Source: Lepeophtheirus salmonis (Eukaryota; Arthropoda; Copepoda; Siphonostomatoida; Caligidae). Taken from it: DNA of 64,000 bases. Shown here one piece after another: positions 20,531 to 32,229 of this stretch. Each line of letters begins with the position of its first letter. Within the stretch, counting starts at the first letter, position 1. Location: positions 1-64,000 of the forward strand of contig NC_052137.2 of NCBI RefSeq assembly GCF_016086655.4, written 5' to 3'. A program made the position numbers and the translations under genes. The notes beneath the pieces are model-generated. The model was not told where the DNA came from, made no database searches, and saw only the letters and a list, made by a program, of their open reading frames with translations.

Positions 20531-23500
20531 TATTAAATTATAGCTCTATATCAGTTCTTTCGAATGGTGCCTATTACAAAATTTGTCAAACTTTTAGAAC
20601 TGAGGCTGAACTGATATTTTATTTATTTTGCCTAGTGAATAGCATACAAAAAATATAAATTCTTATTTAGAAGGAAAATAGGAAGATGCAACTCAAAAAG
20701 TATTCTCTCTCTTTAACATCTTCCAATTCAACCAAGGAATGGACAGTTCTGTGGTCCAGCCCGGTACAAAAACACTCCCTCCGTCTATATCGGAGAGGCA
20801 AAAAAAGGGAGCACCGAATTTGGCCAACCAAGATCAAGATCAACCAACGATTAAAGTTAGGTTCAAACTCATAAATACTCATTGCTTCAGAATCTTGAAG
20901 ACAAAATAACTCATTCTCCTTCCCAGTAGAAATTAGATAGGGGCTTCAGAAGAGATTTGAGACGGTAGCACGATTTTACAATTTGATGTTTGACTTCCAC
21001 CACGCTTTTCATAGTTGCGTGTTTTGTTCACATTTTCCATCGTACAAAAGAAGAAACAATCTTTATTCTTGATTCTACAATTAGACAAGGTCTTCATTCT
21101 TTTAAAAGACATTCAAACCCATTGAGGATCTTCGACGTCGTAGTGAAGCATATGAAGCTAAGTTTCAGTTTATCGAGTGGATCACTTTGCCATATTTCAC
21201 TCAAATCCATTAGAAAAATAGAATTGAAGCCTTATTCTGTATTGACTCGTTAGCCTTGTCATCACAATTCTAACATTTAATCCATAATTCAATACAGTTA
21301 TTTAACTATTTAATTATTTAACCTTGTAACTTTGAATGACTGCATATAAGTCATTCAAAAACAAATAAATCAATAAAATAACGGGGAACTCCTAACTAGG
21401 GAATCTTAATTTTGAAGAATATAATTTATATTCTCAATTAATACTAAAATATATTATATTATATTATTTTTTGTTACATTGTACCTACTGTTTTCAGTAA
21501 AACACTTTATAATTACTTAGTATGGCAAACATTTAATTATTTATTTATTTGTGTGGAGTTCATAGATCATTTGGAGTTTCGTTGGACTTGATTTGTCGAA
21601 CGATGATTTGAATAATATGTGATTGTATCCCAGGAGATATTTTAAAATTTCGGATCCACCGTTTGAGGGTTGTTACACAATGAACAGAAAGTAAACCACT
21701 GTATTGAATATAACGATAGGCTTTTGAGGAAAAATACTTCAGTATCACACTTTTAGCAATATACTTTTCACTTCATTCTCCAAATTCCTTCCAGTTTATA
21801 ATGAGTTTGCATTGAGATTTAGTTACCTTTTCTCAAGTTCTCATTTCATCGCTTCCTTACAATTAGATTTGGATTTTAATAATCTACTTTCCGATTGAAG
21901 GATTTTCACTGTACCCTTCTATTTTCTTAGTGAGTCCAGTTCTTGAATAAATGGATCTTTTCTGGTATTAGTAGTTCTACTAATTTTTATAATCCAGGAT
22001 ACACATGTTTGATTAGATGTGTTAACCTTTTTCTTACACAAGTGTTTGAGTTGACTTTATTTTGGTTTGGGATGATTTGTCAAATGTCCTCAAATATATC
22101 TGATTAGAATCTTTTTTAAGATGGTCCACAATCTTATTTATTTCCTTTTTCCTTGGAGCTTGCTCAAATCTATCTCCAGGTATGAGAACTTTGGACGGGA
22201 TCACATCTTATTTCAATTTTCTTTTCCCAGCAAATCACATTATAAATCCCTCTTATAAAATTTTTCCTCATAATGATTCTCATAAATTCTAGGGTTTTTT
22301 CCTAGGGGTCCTTTCGATGACTAGCACTTTTGCATTTTTTTTCTCCTTTAGGGATCTTTTAGAAAATAATTATAAATTATTTTATTATAAGAGTCACAAA
22401 TGGCAACTTCACAACTGACAGTTTTATTGTGCGAATACGCTGTACTTTTTCCGAATGAGGAATACGCATTATCGTAATAATAATATAATATATTTATTGT
22501 ATAATGTAAATAAAATAGAATATCATACTCCAAGGATCCCAAACTTATCTCTCTTGGCCCACATCGTAGTCCCAGTTCATATTTTGACATTAACGTAGTA
22601 ATTGATAATTGTACACACAAACTTAGATCCATAACTTTTTAATAATTATTTATTTTATTATCCTCAAAGATAAAAATAATTATATCCATAATCTAAAAAA
22701 AAAACCATTTTAGTAATCTTTGAAATAAATAGTAATAAGAAACAATAAAAATGAATGTCCTTCATTCTTAATTTTTCCTGTTCATTGTTATCTTTTATTT
22801 TTATTGTTCCTTAAATTGGTTAAATGGAGTTGCAATGATTAAGTAAACATCATAGTATTACAATTACTCCAACTAACCGAGTAATCCTGTGTGAAGTCCA
22901 TACACATGAAGTATACATCTTTCTCTAGGAATCACCTGGGCGCCAAGCTATGCACATTGAGTTCAAAAGAATAATTTCTCACAAGCACGTTGTCCTTGAC
23001 CTACGGCGATTACATTTCCCCCTTTTTCAATCGTTCAAAAATGAACAGAAAGCTTGACCGTCGTTCATTTTTCCATTCAATCCCCAAGCCTGATATTTTA
23101 TATTCGCATAATTGAGTCAATTAAAGGCTTTCTATTCAAATTTGTGGGATGAGTTTAGATACCCAAGAATGTTAGCTACAGTTTCAAACTTATATCTAAT
23201 TAACGAGACTTATATTGGTTCCGATAAGTACCTTTATAAATGTTAATTATTATTGTGACATTGTGACAATAATTTTTCTACTTTGAGCGCAATTTGCAAC
23301 GCACCCAAAGGGTGAATAAGAATAACTTTTTAATAGAAATTGAAGATAGATCCTCTCGAAGAATACAAATTTAATCCACAATCATTTTTGATCAAAGTCG
23401 TTCCAGCCTCATTTTATTTTGACAGTCTTGATTTGTATTCAAGGTTGTTATTTTGTTAATTCGCCATAATACACTAATGTACAAGTACTTAAGGCATTAT

Positions 23501-23886
23501 CTTATTTGACTTTAAGATCTTGCATGTCATTTTTATAAATTATTTGGTATACACTACATATATGTGATGTTTATCCAAGTTAAAAAAATATGGCTGTTTA
23601 AGTGTTGTTAGACAAGCCTCCCTCCCCCTATCCTATATGTAACAGACACAGTGAATGACATAATATTCTTTTAAAAGTTTTTTTTTTTTCTTGAATTCCT
23701 TCCAAGAAATTTTCCTTAAAACAATTCTTTATCCGGGATTAAAATATTTTGTAAGAAATGGAAGCCAAAAAAGGCAAGGGATTTAGGGAAATTATTGGAT
23801 TGACAAAAACCAATAATACTTGATTACTGACAAACTTATTTAATACCATATTAAATTATCAAAGACATGCTTTCTTGCATCAACAA
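20531..23886. other. Long AT-rich stretch without a recognised gene
   Basis: No coding region is convincing. A segment at 20985-21025 (TGTTTGACTTCCACCACGCT, then GTTGCGTGTTTTG) recurs on the opposite strand near 56435-56505, so at least one dispersed repeat lies here. Open frames of 60-90 codons in this stretch lack domain resemblance. Confidence 0.4.
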
Positions 23887-24535
23887 CAGGGTGGTCCACA
23901 TAAATTGGGGAAGTCTTTTAAGGCTTATAACGAACAAACTATAGGGGGGGGCATAATTTTTTCATAATTTCAAAGCTACATTTCATAAAATTCAAATATT
24001 CATAATGGGGTATGCTGCCTCTCTTGATAAACTCGAACATACAGCGATGGAAGCTTTGACAGGCCCATGTGACCTTTAGCAGATCCAACTTTTCCATTGT
24101 AAAGTTTCTGGTTTTGCACTTTTAATTTACATTCCCTCAATGGATGGAGTAGCCCAAGGAGACAATTATACTTTCCCATAATATAGTGCACCGGCCCACA
24201 AGGCCAAAAAGTGAAGGATGTTTTGCCTCTAAAATTTCTTCACTTTTGGAGCCCTGATTGTTGGCTTGCAAACAGCCCAGACCTGAGCCCACGCGGTATT
24301 TCTATCTCTAGGTGAGACTCAGGCATGAGACATGTGCCAAATATCAGTTGTGAGCTTGAGCTTGAGGTGGCCAGACATGCCAAAGCTTCCGACGCCGTAT
24401 GGCTGAGGTTATCAAGTGAAACGGATCTCATTATGAATTTCATTAAATGTAGCTAAAAAGTAGAATTTATGGTTCTACCCCCATTTAGTTCGTCCGTTAT
24501 AAGCCTTTAAATATTGTCCCAATTTATATGGGTAT
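23887..24535 (+). mobile_element. Mariner-type deletion element with about 100-bp inverted ends
   Basis: The left end CAGGGTGGTCCACATAAATT continues through AAGGCTTATAACGAACAAAC to a TACATTTCATAAAATTC string. The right end, read inwards, shows CCCATATAAATTGGGACAAT, AAGGCTTATAACGGACGAAC and TACATTTAATGAAATTC. The inverted ends therefore extend about 100 bp. Inside, the plus strand keeps APAHKAKKVKDVLPLKFLHF and CWLANSPDLSPRGISI, a decayed block around catalytic residues two and three. No N-terminus is present and the outermost bases of the right end are worn. Confidence 0.7.
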
Positions 24536-24537
24536 GA

Positions 24538-26290
24538 AAATGGTAGACCGATCTGATACCGTTATGATCTTTAGCTGACGGAAATAATTTGGTCTTTTAT
24601 AGAATTTCGGTCTAGGCGGGTTTAAACATATAATCTGTCTGGATCGATCCAATTCAAAACTCGGATAAGTTAATGCTGTTGTCAGCTGTGATATAAATTG
24701 TAGAAATTTTACCAGACATTATACTTTATCTTTCTTGACAACAAATAATTGAAATTCAACAATCGCAACCTCTACATATTAATAAGGAAATAACTTTACA
24801 AAACGAAAAATACATTATTGTAGTAGGAGGGAAGGGATCTCGACTCAATCGATCATAATTCCTTGAATAAGTTTCCCTGTAAAATTATATAATCATTGGA
24901 GTTATTACGGTATATTTTTATTCAAGTATGTTTATATTAATTTTCTGTTTTAGGAGTTAAAGTATAGATAGACAAAGAAGTTCCTCTCCGTGGTACCTAT
25001 TACGTTCATCCTGTAATTATACTGTAACGGTTCATGATAGATACAAGAAAAAGTCGTAGTGTTTTACTTAATGCGATGTGATCTCCCCCCTGCCTCATCT
25101 CTCAGTCTCACTGTCTTTAATTTCAAGATAGAGAGTATGACGTGCAAGCAGACTTATACAATGTACCCAACCACCGACAACATCATTAATTTATCCAAAT
25201 TTTGACAATCGACTTACTGATTGAGTCGAGTAGAACTGAGTCGATAATTGTCGGAGTCAACACAAAAATAATAATAAAAAAAAAAAATTGATAGTACTGG
25301 ATTTAGGTCTAAAAATATTGGACTGGTCTGATACAGTCATCATATTTTGAGGACCGAACTAATTTGATTCTTTTAAGTTAGTTCGTTCAGGAAAAATTGG
25401 TCCAAATCGGTCCCAACCAAAAAATCAGATGAACTATGGATGACGTAAGTTGTTTTTAAAATTGGTGAACATCCACTCATCATTTGAATCGAATCGAACT
25501 GAGTAATTAATTGTCCGAGTCTACACAACTCTAATATACAAACATTTGAAAGTCTTTAGTTTAGGTGGGAAATTTCTAGACTGGTCCGAGACTGTTATGA
25601 TTTTTAGTGGACTGAAATAATTCGGTCTTTTAGAAAAGTGCGGTCCAGACCGATCTCAAAGATAAATTCGGTCTAAATTGACCTCATTTAAAACTCAGAT
25701 AAATTTTTGATGTCGTCAATTGTGTTCCAAAATGGTGACATCGACCTACAATAACGACATATGAAGTTAAAAACTAAACCTTTAAGTGTTACATAAATCA
25801 TTGTACGAGTCTACACAAGACTAATATATATATAGATATTGGATAGTGTTGGGCTGAGATATGAAAATACTAAACCTATTTGAGACCATTATGATTTTTA
25901 GTGGACCGAACTTACTTGGTTCTTTAACAAAGCTCTGTCTGGACCCGTTTCAAAGAAAAAATCGGAATGGATCGGTCTTACAAAAAAAATCAGTCTCACT
26001 CAAAATTGGGTTTAGATCGATTCCATAGATGAATTGTTGATAAAATCATGTGTGTTTGTAAATAGTAGCCATTGACCTACAGTTATGTCATATGAAGTTC
26101 AATGTGAAGCATATATCATATTTGTACAACATCAAAATCTGGAGTGGTGAAAAAATCGGAACATAGATTCAGACCGAAAAAAATTGGTCTAGGATTTGAA
26201 AACGATTAAATTTTGGTTTAAGTTCCTGGGGTGGACCAAAATATCAGTCCAAATCGGCCTAAAAAATCCCATTAGACGGAACCCTGGAAA
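24538..26290 (+). repeat. Cluster of GACCG/CGGTC-rich repeat copies, head to tail
   Basis: Four successive partial to full copies in the same orientation begin near 24538, 25290, 25555 and 25845. Each opens with a segment like TAGACYGGTCYGAGACYGTTATGATTTTTAGTGGAC, then TTCGGTC and CGGTCT blocks, then a TGACGTCA-like string near the middle, and ends in GATTGAGACCGAAAAAAAT-type blocks. The last is the longest, about 450 bp. The cluster carries no protein. The gap at 24730-25280 has no recognised content. Confidence 0.65.
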
Positions 26291-26968
26291 AGATCTTGTA
26301 CTGAGTGTCAACACTGAAGTTTGAATTCAATGCTTATTATTATAAAAAATTAATTTAAAGTGTTACTACATATTTCTTACATCAAAGAAGAAATGAAAAA
26401 ATATTGCACATATGACTAAGGGAGAAGGGAGTTTTATGCATCAAATATTCAAGAATAGATTTCACACAGATAAATGAAATTCATTTATCTTCACTATGAT
26501 CTATGTAGTTCAAACAATACAAATTGTCTTTGATTGACTTCTTATCTTTTTTAAAATTGCATATTATGTAGATAAAAAGGCTTGAGATATCCTTTCATAA
26601 AAGCAATCCTCTCAAAGTGTATTTAAATTATTTTTACATACAATTATGCCCTGGCTTTAAATCGATTTTTTTCACCCACAGAACCATAAGTAATTTAATA
26701 AATCAATTATGCACGCAAAAAGGGTTCTATTAAATTTTCCAAGCAATTGCCTTAATGTCAGAAAAGTACATTAAGTGATAGAATTTACCATAGAGGAAGA
26801 AAAGCATCGATAGTTATTTAAAGGGACTTCTATAGGCATAATTATACAAAAGTAGATTTAGGATCTTATAATTGAAGCATACAATTTATCATTTGGTTAA
26901 GGTTTTCAAGAATAGTAGGGCAGTTCAGAGCGCTTTTTGAAGTGTTTTATGTTCATTGCCTACACTTA
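26291..26968. other. AT-rich stretch without a recognised gene
   Basis: No coding or repeat signal was recognised. Confidence 0.4.
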
Positions 26969-27300
26969 GCGGGCGTTCCATTGAAATCTGAACACTTAGT
27001 AATTCAACAATTCATGAAGGTTGCTTCATTTAAATTGATTCATATTTTGATATATTAAAGTATTAACCATTAGTTTGAAAACAAAATAAGCTTGAGCTCT
27101 CTAACCTACGTACAAGTTGAGAAAATGACTGTTGAACGTGATTTACGAATTTCTATTCGTACACTTCATGCAATTGGGCGACCCAATGACTACTGTATAC
27201 TCCGTCAGCAAGTGTCTTTCCATATATTTGACTATAAGAGGACTCCTGGGGTCAATTTTAATGATCAAAGAGCTCCTTGACGAGGTTGTGTTGTAATATT
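26969..27300 (+). mobile_element. 5' end of a Tc1-like element, truncated
   Basis: Begins after TA (26967-26968) with a TIR-like TCCATTGAAATCTGAACACT, matching the ends of the 2.9 and 43.7 kb elements. An ATG at 27125 gives VERDLRISIRTLHAIGRP, the equivalent of the N-terminus of the 2.9 kb element. The frame ends at a stop near 27280 and no catalytic domain or right end follows. The element was broken after its first HTH. Confidence 0.65.
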
Positions 27301-28234
27301 ATTTAGTAAGAATATTGCGAAAAATAATCTACTGACATGAATGGTTCTTCAAATCGAGATATTCGTCAAATTATCTTGAAGAATTAAAGATAAACTTGCG
27401 GCAATGTAAATTAAAAATAGAACTAATATGGATCTTCGGTCATTAGTGAACAATGAAACCTACGCTTATTTGACAAGCTTAAGTTAGATCGGAGTTCTAT
27501 TGAAAGAGTTTGTGTTGGCCCTGGCTATTGAAGTATATTATTTATAGATCTGAATAAATCAATTGGATGTAGAGGTTAGCTATGCGCATGAAGATTAGGA
27601 ATTCAGTATCCAAAAGGAAGATAGTCACTTCAAAGGGTTGAAAAGCTCTATTAGAGACCTTAAGCTCAAAGAAAAGATTCAATTATCCATATAAAAAGAA
27701 TTACTATCCATACCACTTTTGTCTTCAGTTCTTGTATTAATTATAGTAGAAATATAGATCTATAAGAAAGTAATTTTTGCCAATGTACTTGTATATTTCC
27801 TTCTTCCTCTCCAGCTTATTGTAGCCAATCTAATGAAAGGTCATGACAGCTAAGTTGCTCCCATCCAAGATATTATGCAAGTTTTTTGGGGTATCATATT
27901 GACTAATAATTTTTTTTTGTTTTGTTTTTTTACATGCGCAAAATGTTCACAATTTTCATGAATAGTCATGGCCCTGGCTCTGTCTTGCGGCAAGGAGATT
28001 CCAACAAAAAAAAAGTTATTTTCTTTATTGGTAGTTTGTTTACTTATGTGTTTATTAAAATAACTAAGTATAGTGACGTCACCTTGCGGAAAATGATTAT
28101 TGGTTAGTTTGCTCATACTTCATTGTAACCCTTATTTTTGTTCAAATTTGATCGGTCCGATGGGTAGTACAGATTTTTCTTTCATTTCAAGAGCCATTAG
28201 TCTACTGTGTACTCGGTAGTTTACGCACGACAAA
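27301..28234. other. AT-rich stretch without a recognised gene
   Basis: A minus-strand frame at 28116-27850 includes SLPQDRARAMTIHENCEHFA, which I could not assign to a family. Nothing else stands out. Confidence 0.3.
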
Positions 28235-28350
28235 ATAAATTTATACATTGAAATCCGAAAAAAATCGGTCCGCGATTAGAAAATAATTAAATTCTTGTCT
28301 ACGGGCAGTTATCGCGATCGGGACCAAAATATCGATCCAAATCCTAAAAA
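28235..28350 (+). repeat. GACCG/CGGTC-rich repeat, 3' fragment
   Basis: Contains GAAAAAAATCGGTCCGCGAT and GGGACCAAAATATCGATCCA, matching the right-hand part of the repeat seen at 26160-26290 and 53160-53265. Confidence 0.5.
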
Positions 28351-29334
28351 AAAAAGTAACTCACAAGAGGACTATTTCTCTTGTCCTTTAGTACATAGGA
28401 AATAGGCGCGTTTGGGACCACCAACTTCTTTTTTTCATAGCTCTACAGTCAATAAAAAATAAACAAATAAGAACGGAACTACCAGGTTGCGGACAAACCT
28501 CAGTGGAAAACCTGGTAATCAAACAGTTGGACAGACTAGGTATCGCGAGGGTTGACTTCGATACAAAAAAAAAAAAACTATTTTAAACCCCTTTTACTTC
28601 ATCGAAAGCTACAGAATCGTACCTCATCAATTTATACGAATAAGTTGAATAACGAGTATGAGAGTATTAACTGTACATTCTTTAGAGAGAAAATAGAAAC
28701 GTCAGCACATATTTTCTAAGAGTGTAATTGGGTGAGTCCTTTGGTAAGAACGTGTGAAGTAAAATGAAAAGAAAAACTACAAGTGTCGACTTCAGAAACA
28801 GATATGGTAGTGCCCGCCGATCCTAATCTTCCAAGGGCTTTTAATGTGGAGGCCATCATCTGTAAAGTGCAGGTTATAATATATTCTTGCAGATGTAACA
28901 AACCACCCATACCAACAAATTTGAAAGGTGTGATAGAGAAAGAACTCGACATTTTAGCTAATTTTTCCGATAATCGGACTCTTATGTGCTTGTATAGAAG
29001 AAAAAAAATGAAAAAACTCTGATTTCTATTGTCGTTTTTCTTATTATTGTTTTTTTCTTTAGCCCATATCAGATATGTGTAGGGATTGTGTTATGTTCAG
29101 TCATAATGTTTCTTTTATTTTTGTTTGTCAGAGTTATAAAAAAAGGATGCCATTGGGCTTTGAAGAAAAAAAATGATTCATTTTTATATACACAATTCAA
29201 AAAATGTATTATTATATATGTATATTGGAATTCCTGTAGTTGCCAACTAAGAAATAGATATAACCATGTCTAAATTTAATTCTGACACCCTTTTTTAATG
29301 ATTTCTTAGAGGTTTATCTTTCTTCTGCCCCTTT
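28351..29334. other. No recognised gene; one plus-strand open frame
   Basis: A plus-strand frame at 28783-29022 (DPNLPRAFNVEAIICKVQVI and later IPTNLKGVIEKELDILANF) follows an acceptor-like TTCAG. It is less AT-rich than its flanks and could be an exon or transposon remnant. No family was recognised. Confidence 0.25.
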
Positions 29335-29368
29335 AAATAAATTGTGTCATTTATGACACAATTTATTT
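29335..29368. other. Perfect 15-bp hairpin
   Basis: AAATAAATTGTGTCA at 29335-29349 is followed by a four-base loop (TTTA) and its exact reverse complement at 29354-29368. A perfect 15-bp stem is unusual by chance. It may be a foldback relic or a transcript hairpin. Flanking homology was not found. Confidence 0.55.
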
Positions 29369-29835
29369 TAGAAAGTATTAATATCTTTTTAAAAAAGATC
29401 GATTTTTTTTTTCAAAGGACTTTTTCCAACTCAAATATGAAATATAATTTTATGAGGTATTTGCTTTATATTTTGGTCTCATTAATTACATAAATAATAC
29501 AATTTTTCCGACTTTATACATGGAAGTATCAACCTTGCCCCTTCCTCCATGGCTCTCTAACGGGATCCCCATATCTATAAACGTGTTTCCCAGGAAATGA
29601 GAAACCCTAGATTTGAATTCTATAAAATTATTGCCATATTATATAATTGCATTATCCTGCCCTTAATTTCAAGGAAGACGTCCTATAGAACAATCTTTCA
29701 TTAATGACTTCATCGTATACCAGTGATGTCACCATAAATACATCTTTGTAATAACTTTTGTAATTTTTGATTTTCAACAATAACATTTTTTTTTTTTATA
29801 TACAAAACTCGTAAACAAGGTTTTTGCAAACTTGC

Positions 29836-30171
29836 TCACTCGCTATGCCCACCTTTAGTACCAATGACAGCCTTTACACGTCACCAAAAGGTCTTGGAGG
29901 AGTTGATAACAAACATCTCAGACAATTTGTCCTACACAGCCGCTATGGCCGCCTTCAGTGAATCCACATTAGCGTTTGGAGTTTTGTTGGTTTCTCTCTC
30001 TAATGTGTATGGTGTCCTCGTTTATGAGAACCATCCCAAGTCACCATTCACGGGTATTTTGATGGTTGAAGCAGCCACAACGAAGTCGTTGGTAAAGTGA
30101 TTCATCGATTTGGCGATGTCCTCTCTTATCTTCTTCACTAAAAATAAATTAAATGTGCTGCCTTTTGACAT
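29836..30171 (-). pseudogene. Mariner transposase deletion copy (N- and C-terminus fused)
   Basis: From an ATG at 30171 the frame reads MSKGSTFNLFLVKKIREDIA, then jumps to a transposase C-terminus: LERETNKTPNANVDSLKAAI and INSSKTFW..RVKAVIGTKGGHSE, ending at a stop at 29836. Three internal stops interrupt it. The phase is kept from the first to the last residue over 112 codons, so the internal deletion happens to be in frame. The C-terminal motif matches that of the 12.3 kb fragment. Confidence 0.7.
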
Positions 30172-31684
30172 TTTGCTCACACGTGATGACGAGCGAAAAA
30201 TTTTTTTTTTGTTTGTTTATGACAAAGGATGGCTGAACCAGAGTGTTAAAAATTAACAACTAAGCCTTTCTATATTAATGGGAAAATTAAATTAATTGAC
30301 CATGGGAGGGTACATATCTAAAGTCCCATATTAAGGCATGCTACATCCTTAGTTCAACCTTACACTGTATTATATGAAAATATTATCATACTAACGGTAA
30401 TATTAGCTTAGGTTGTCAAGCATAGTAACATCGTTCTGGCCACTTTTTGACAAATCTTTGAAATTTAGACAGAATGATACTTTTTATAAATGTCAATTTG
30501 GACAAATATACTTCTTGTTTAAAGTATTTCTTGCAGACACGAATTTAAAGCAATACTTTTTAGAACTGTTAGACAAAAAAAAAATGCCCTTAGTTATTTG
30601 GAGTTGACGAATAAAACAAACTTTGCTGTATAAAGTTTGAAGATAGCTGCTCCCCAACAAATCCTCCTTTTTTCCTCACACACACACTCCCACGTAGTAA
30701 GCCAATAATTAGATGTCATCTCCTCAAGAATGAAACACAGAGTAAAAAAATATCAGGTCGCCAAAAACAACAAAACTTGTATGTTAAAGAATGCTTAGAA
30801 TTTACAATACCTAAATATATGTACTACCATTTTCTTTCCTTTTTCAACATGACATGTTGAATGCAATTGTTCATTTCCTTCTCCCCTTGTCAGAGTTGGT
30901 TGCAGCTGTTTTTTTTCCAAATCAACCCTCAAATTGTCAGAGTTACCATGTTGATTTTGGTTGTTGTTTTTTTGTTAACATGCCAATTATACACACAACT
31001 TTCATCACAACTTATAAATATGGATTGTTTTATTATCATTCTCCCTCTCTATAGTGGAGAGTAGAAGGAATATTATGTGTCTAGAGGAGGGGAGGAGTAA
31101 GCAAGTTAGTTATTCATATATCAAGTTATAACTTATAAGATATTTGCAGTGTCCCATTGCTTAGTTATACTTATAAATGAATGTGTATGCATGCATACCC
31201 ATGTGTGTAATGTGATAGTCTATTGTCTACATGAACAAGAAACGAGGATGAAGAAGAAGAGAAAAATGCAGATATTTACGCCACATGAATAACATTACAT
31301 ACATATACTCCTACTACTTTTAGTACATTCATTAAATTAGTTCTTTTAAAAACTGGGGGACATCCATGTATTATAAATAAAGCGTCACATAACTAGGTTT
31401 GTAAACAGGGCTCGTCAGCTACACTAGACTGCAAGTCCGTTGCTCGCTCGTTAAAAACTGTTGGGCTAGTGCTGGGTATCTTGTATCTTGCCGGGGCTTT
31501 ACATTAACACTTGTCCAACCGTCCGAACAGGGAAATTGCTCTGTCGTACAGGTTAATACAGTGTATAGGCTATTTGATCAGACAGGGGTCCCAAGTAGGT
31601 TTTTATTAGATTTGGTTTCTGCTTTATTTTAAAAAATTCCATTGAGAGCCATTATTTTCTCCTTATAATCCTTAAAAAACTTCA
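30172..31684. other. No recognised gene; some repeat fragments
   Basis: Includes a second copy (about 30715-30812) of the repeat at 7990-8128. It also has a GC-richer patch at 31395-31560 that shares GGGCTAGTGC and CAGGGCTC strings with 11.6 and 13.4 kb, possibly a hAT-like end. The hydrophobic open frames at 30854-31064 look like chance. Confidence 0.35.
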
Positions 31685-31985
31685 ATCTAAAGTCTTGCAT
31701 TCCAGGATGATGGAGTCAATGAGGGACTTCTTTAGAGTGTGAGGACCTCTCCTAACCATTCAATAAATGTACCAACATAAACAATAGTCTATCGGATTAA
31801 GGTCAGGGAGCTAGAAGGCCCAAATATCCTGGGACACATAGTCGTAACAGGGCTCCTGGAGCCAATCCTGAGTCGGTTCACAGCCTTCTTCAACGCCACA
31901 ACCCTTCTCCTGTCGATCCAAGTCATCTTTGAGACCTACGCATTGCTTATATCCAGATAATTATTTACTAAAGTCATTACAACAG
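31685..31985 (-). pseudogene. Tc1/mariner transposase scrap
   Basis: On the minus strand the sequence gives a decayed block VNRLRIGSRSPVTTMCPRIF followed by GPSSSLTLIR, the equivalent of the region leading to the third catalytic aspartate. Stops follow. Only about 100 residues remain and no ends were found. Confidence 0.4.
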
Positions 31986-32229
31986 AGCACTTGACTTCTG
32001 CCTTTGAAAATGTAATAGCAGGGCCTTAGAATAACACTATTCCGACTCTTCTTAATTTGAAATAAATAACCTTCAAAATAAATATATTTTTCTGAAAAAA
32101 ATGATAGCAAAACTGAGACTGAAAATGGAAAAGCTTGAATGACATTAGTTATTATATTATTTGCAAAAACGATTTTGAAACTCTGATGTTACACACACAT
32201 ACATCTTTTGATTTGAAAAATCTTGTTAC

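Noticed and set aside
29864..30100. Plus-strand 78-codon frame
   Set aside because: The minus strand encodes a recognisable mariner transposase tail over the same bases.
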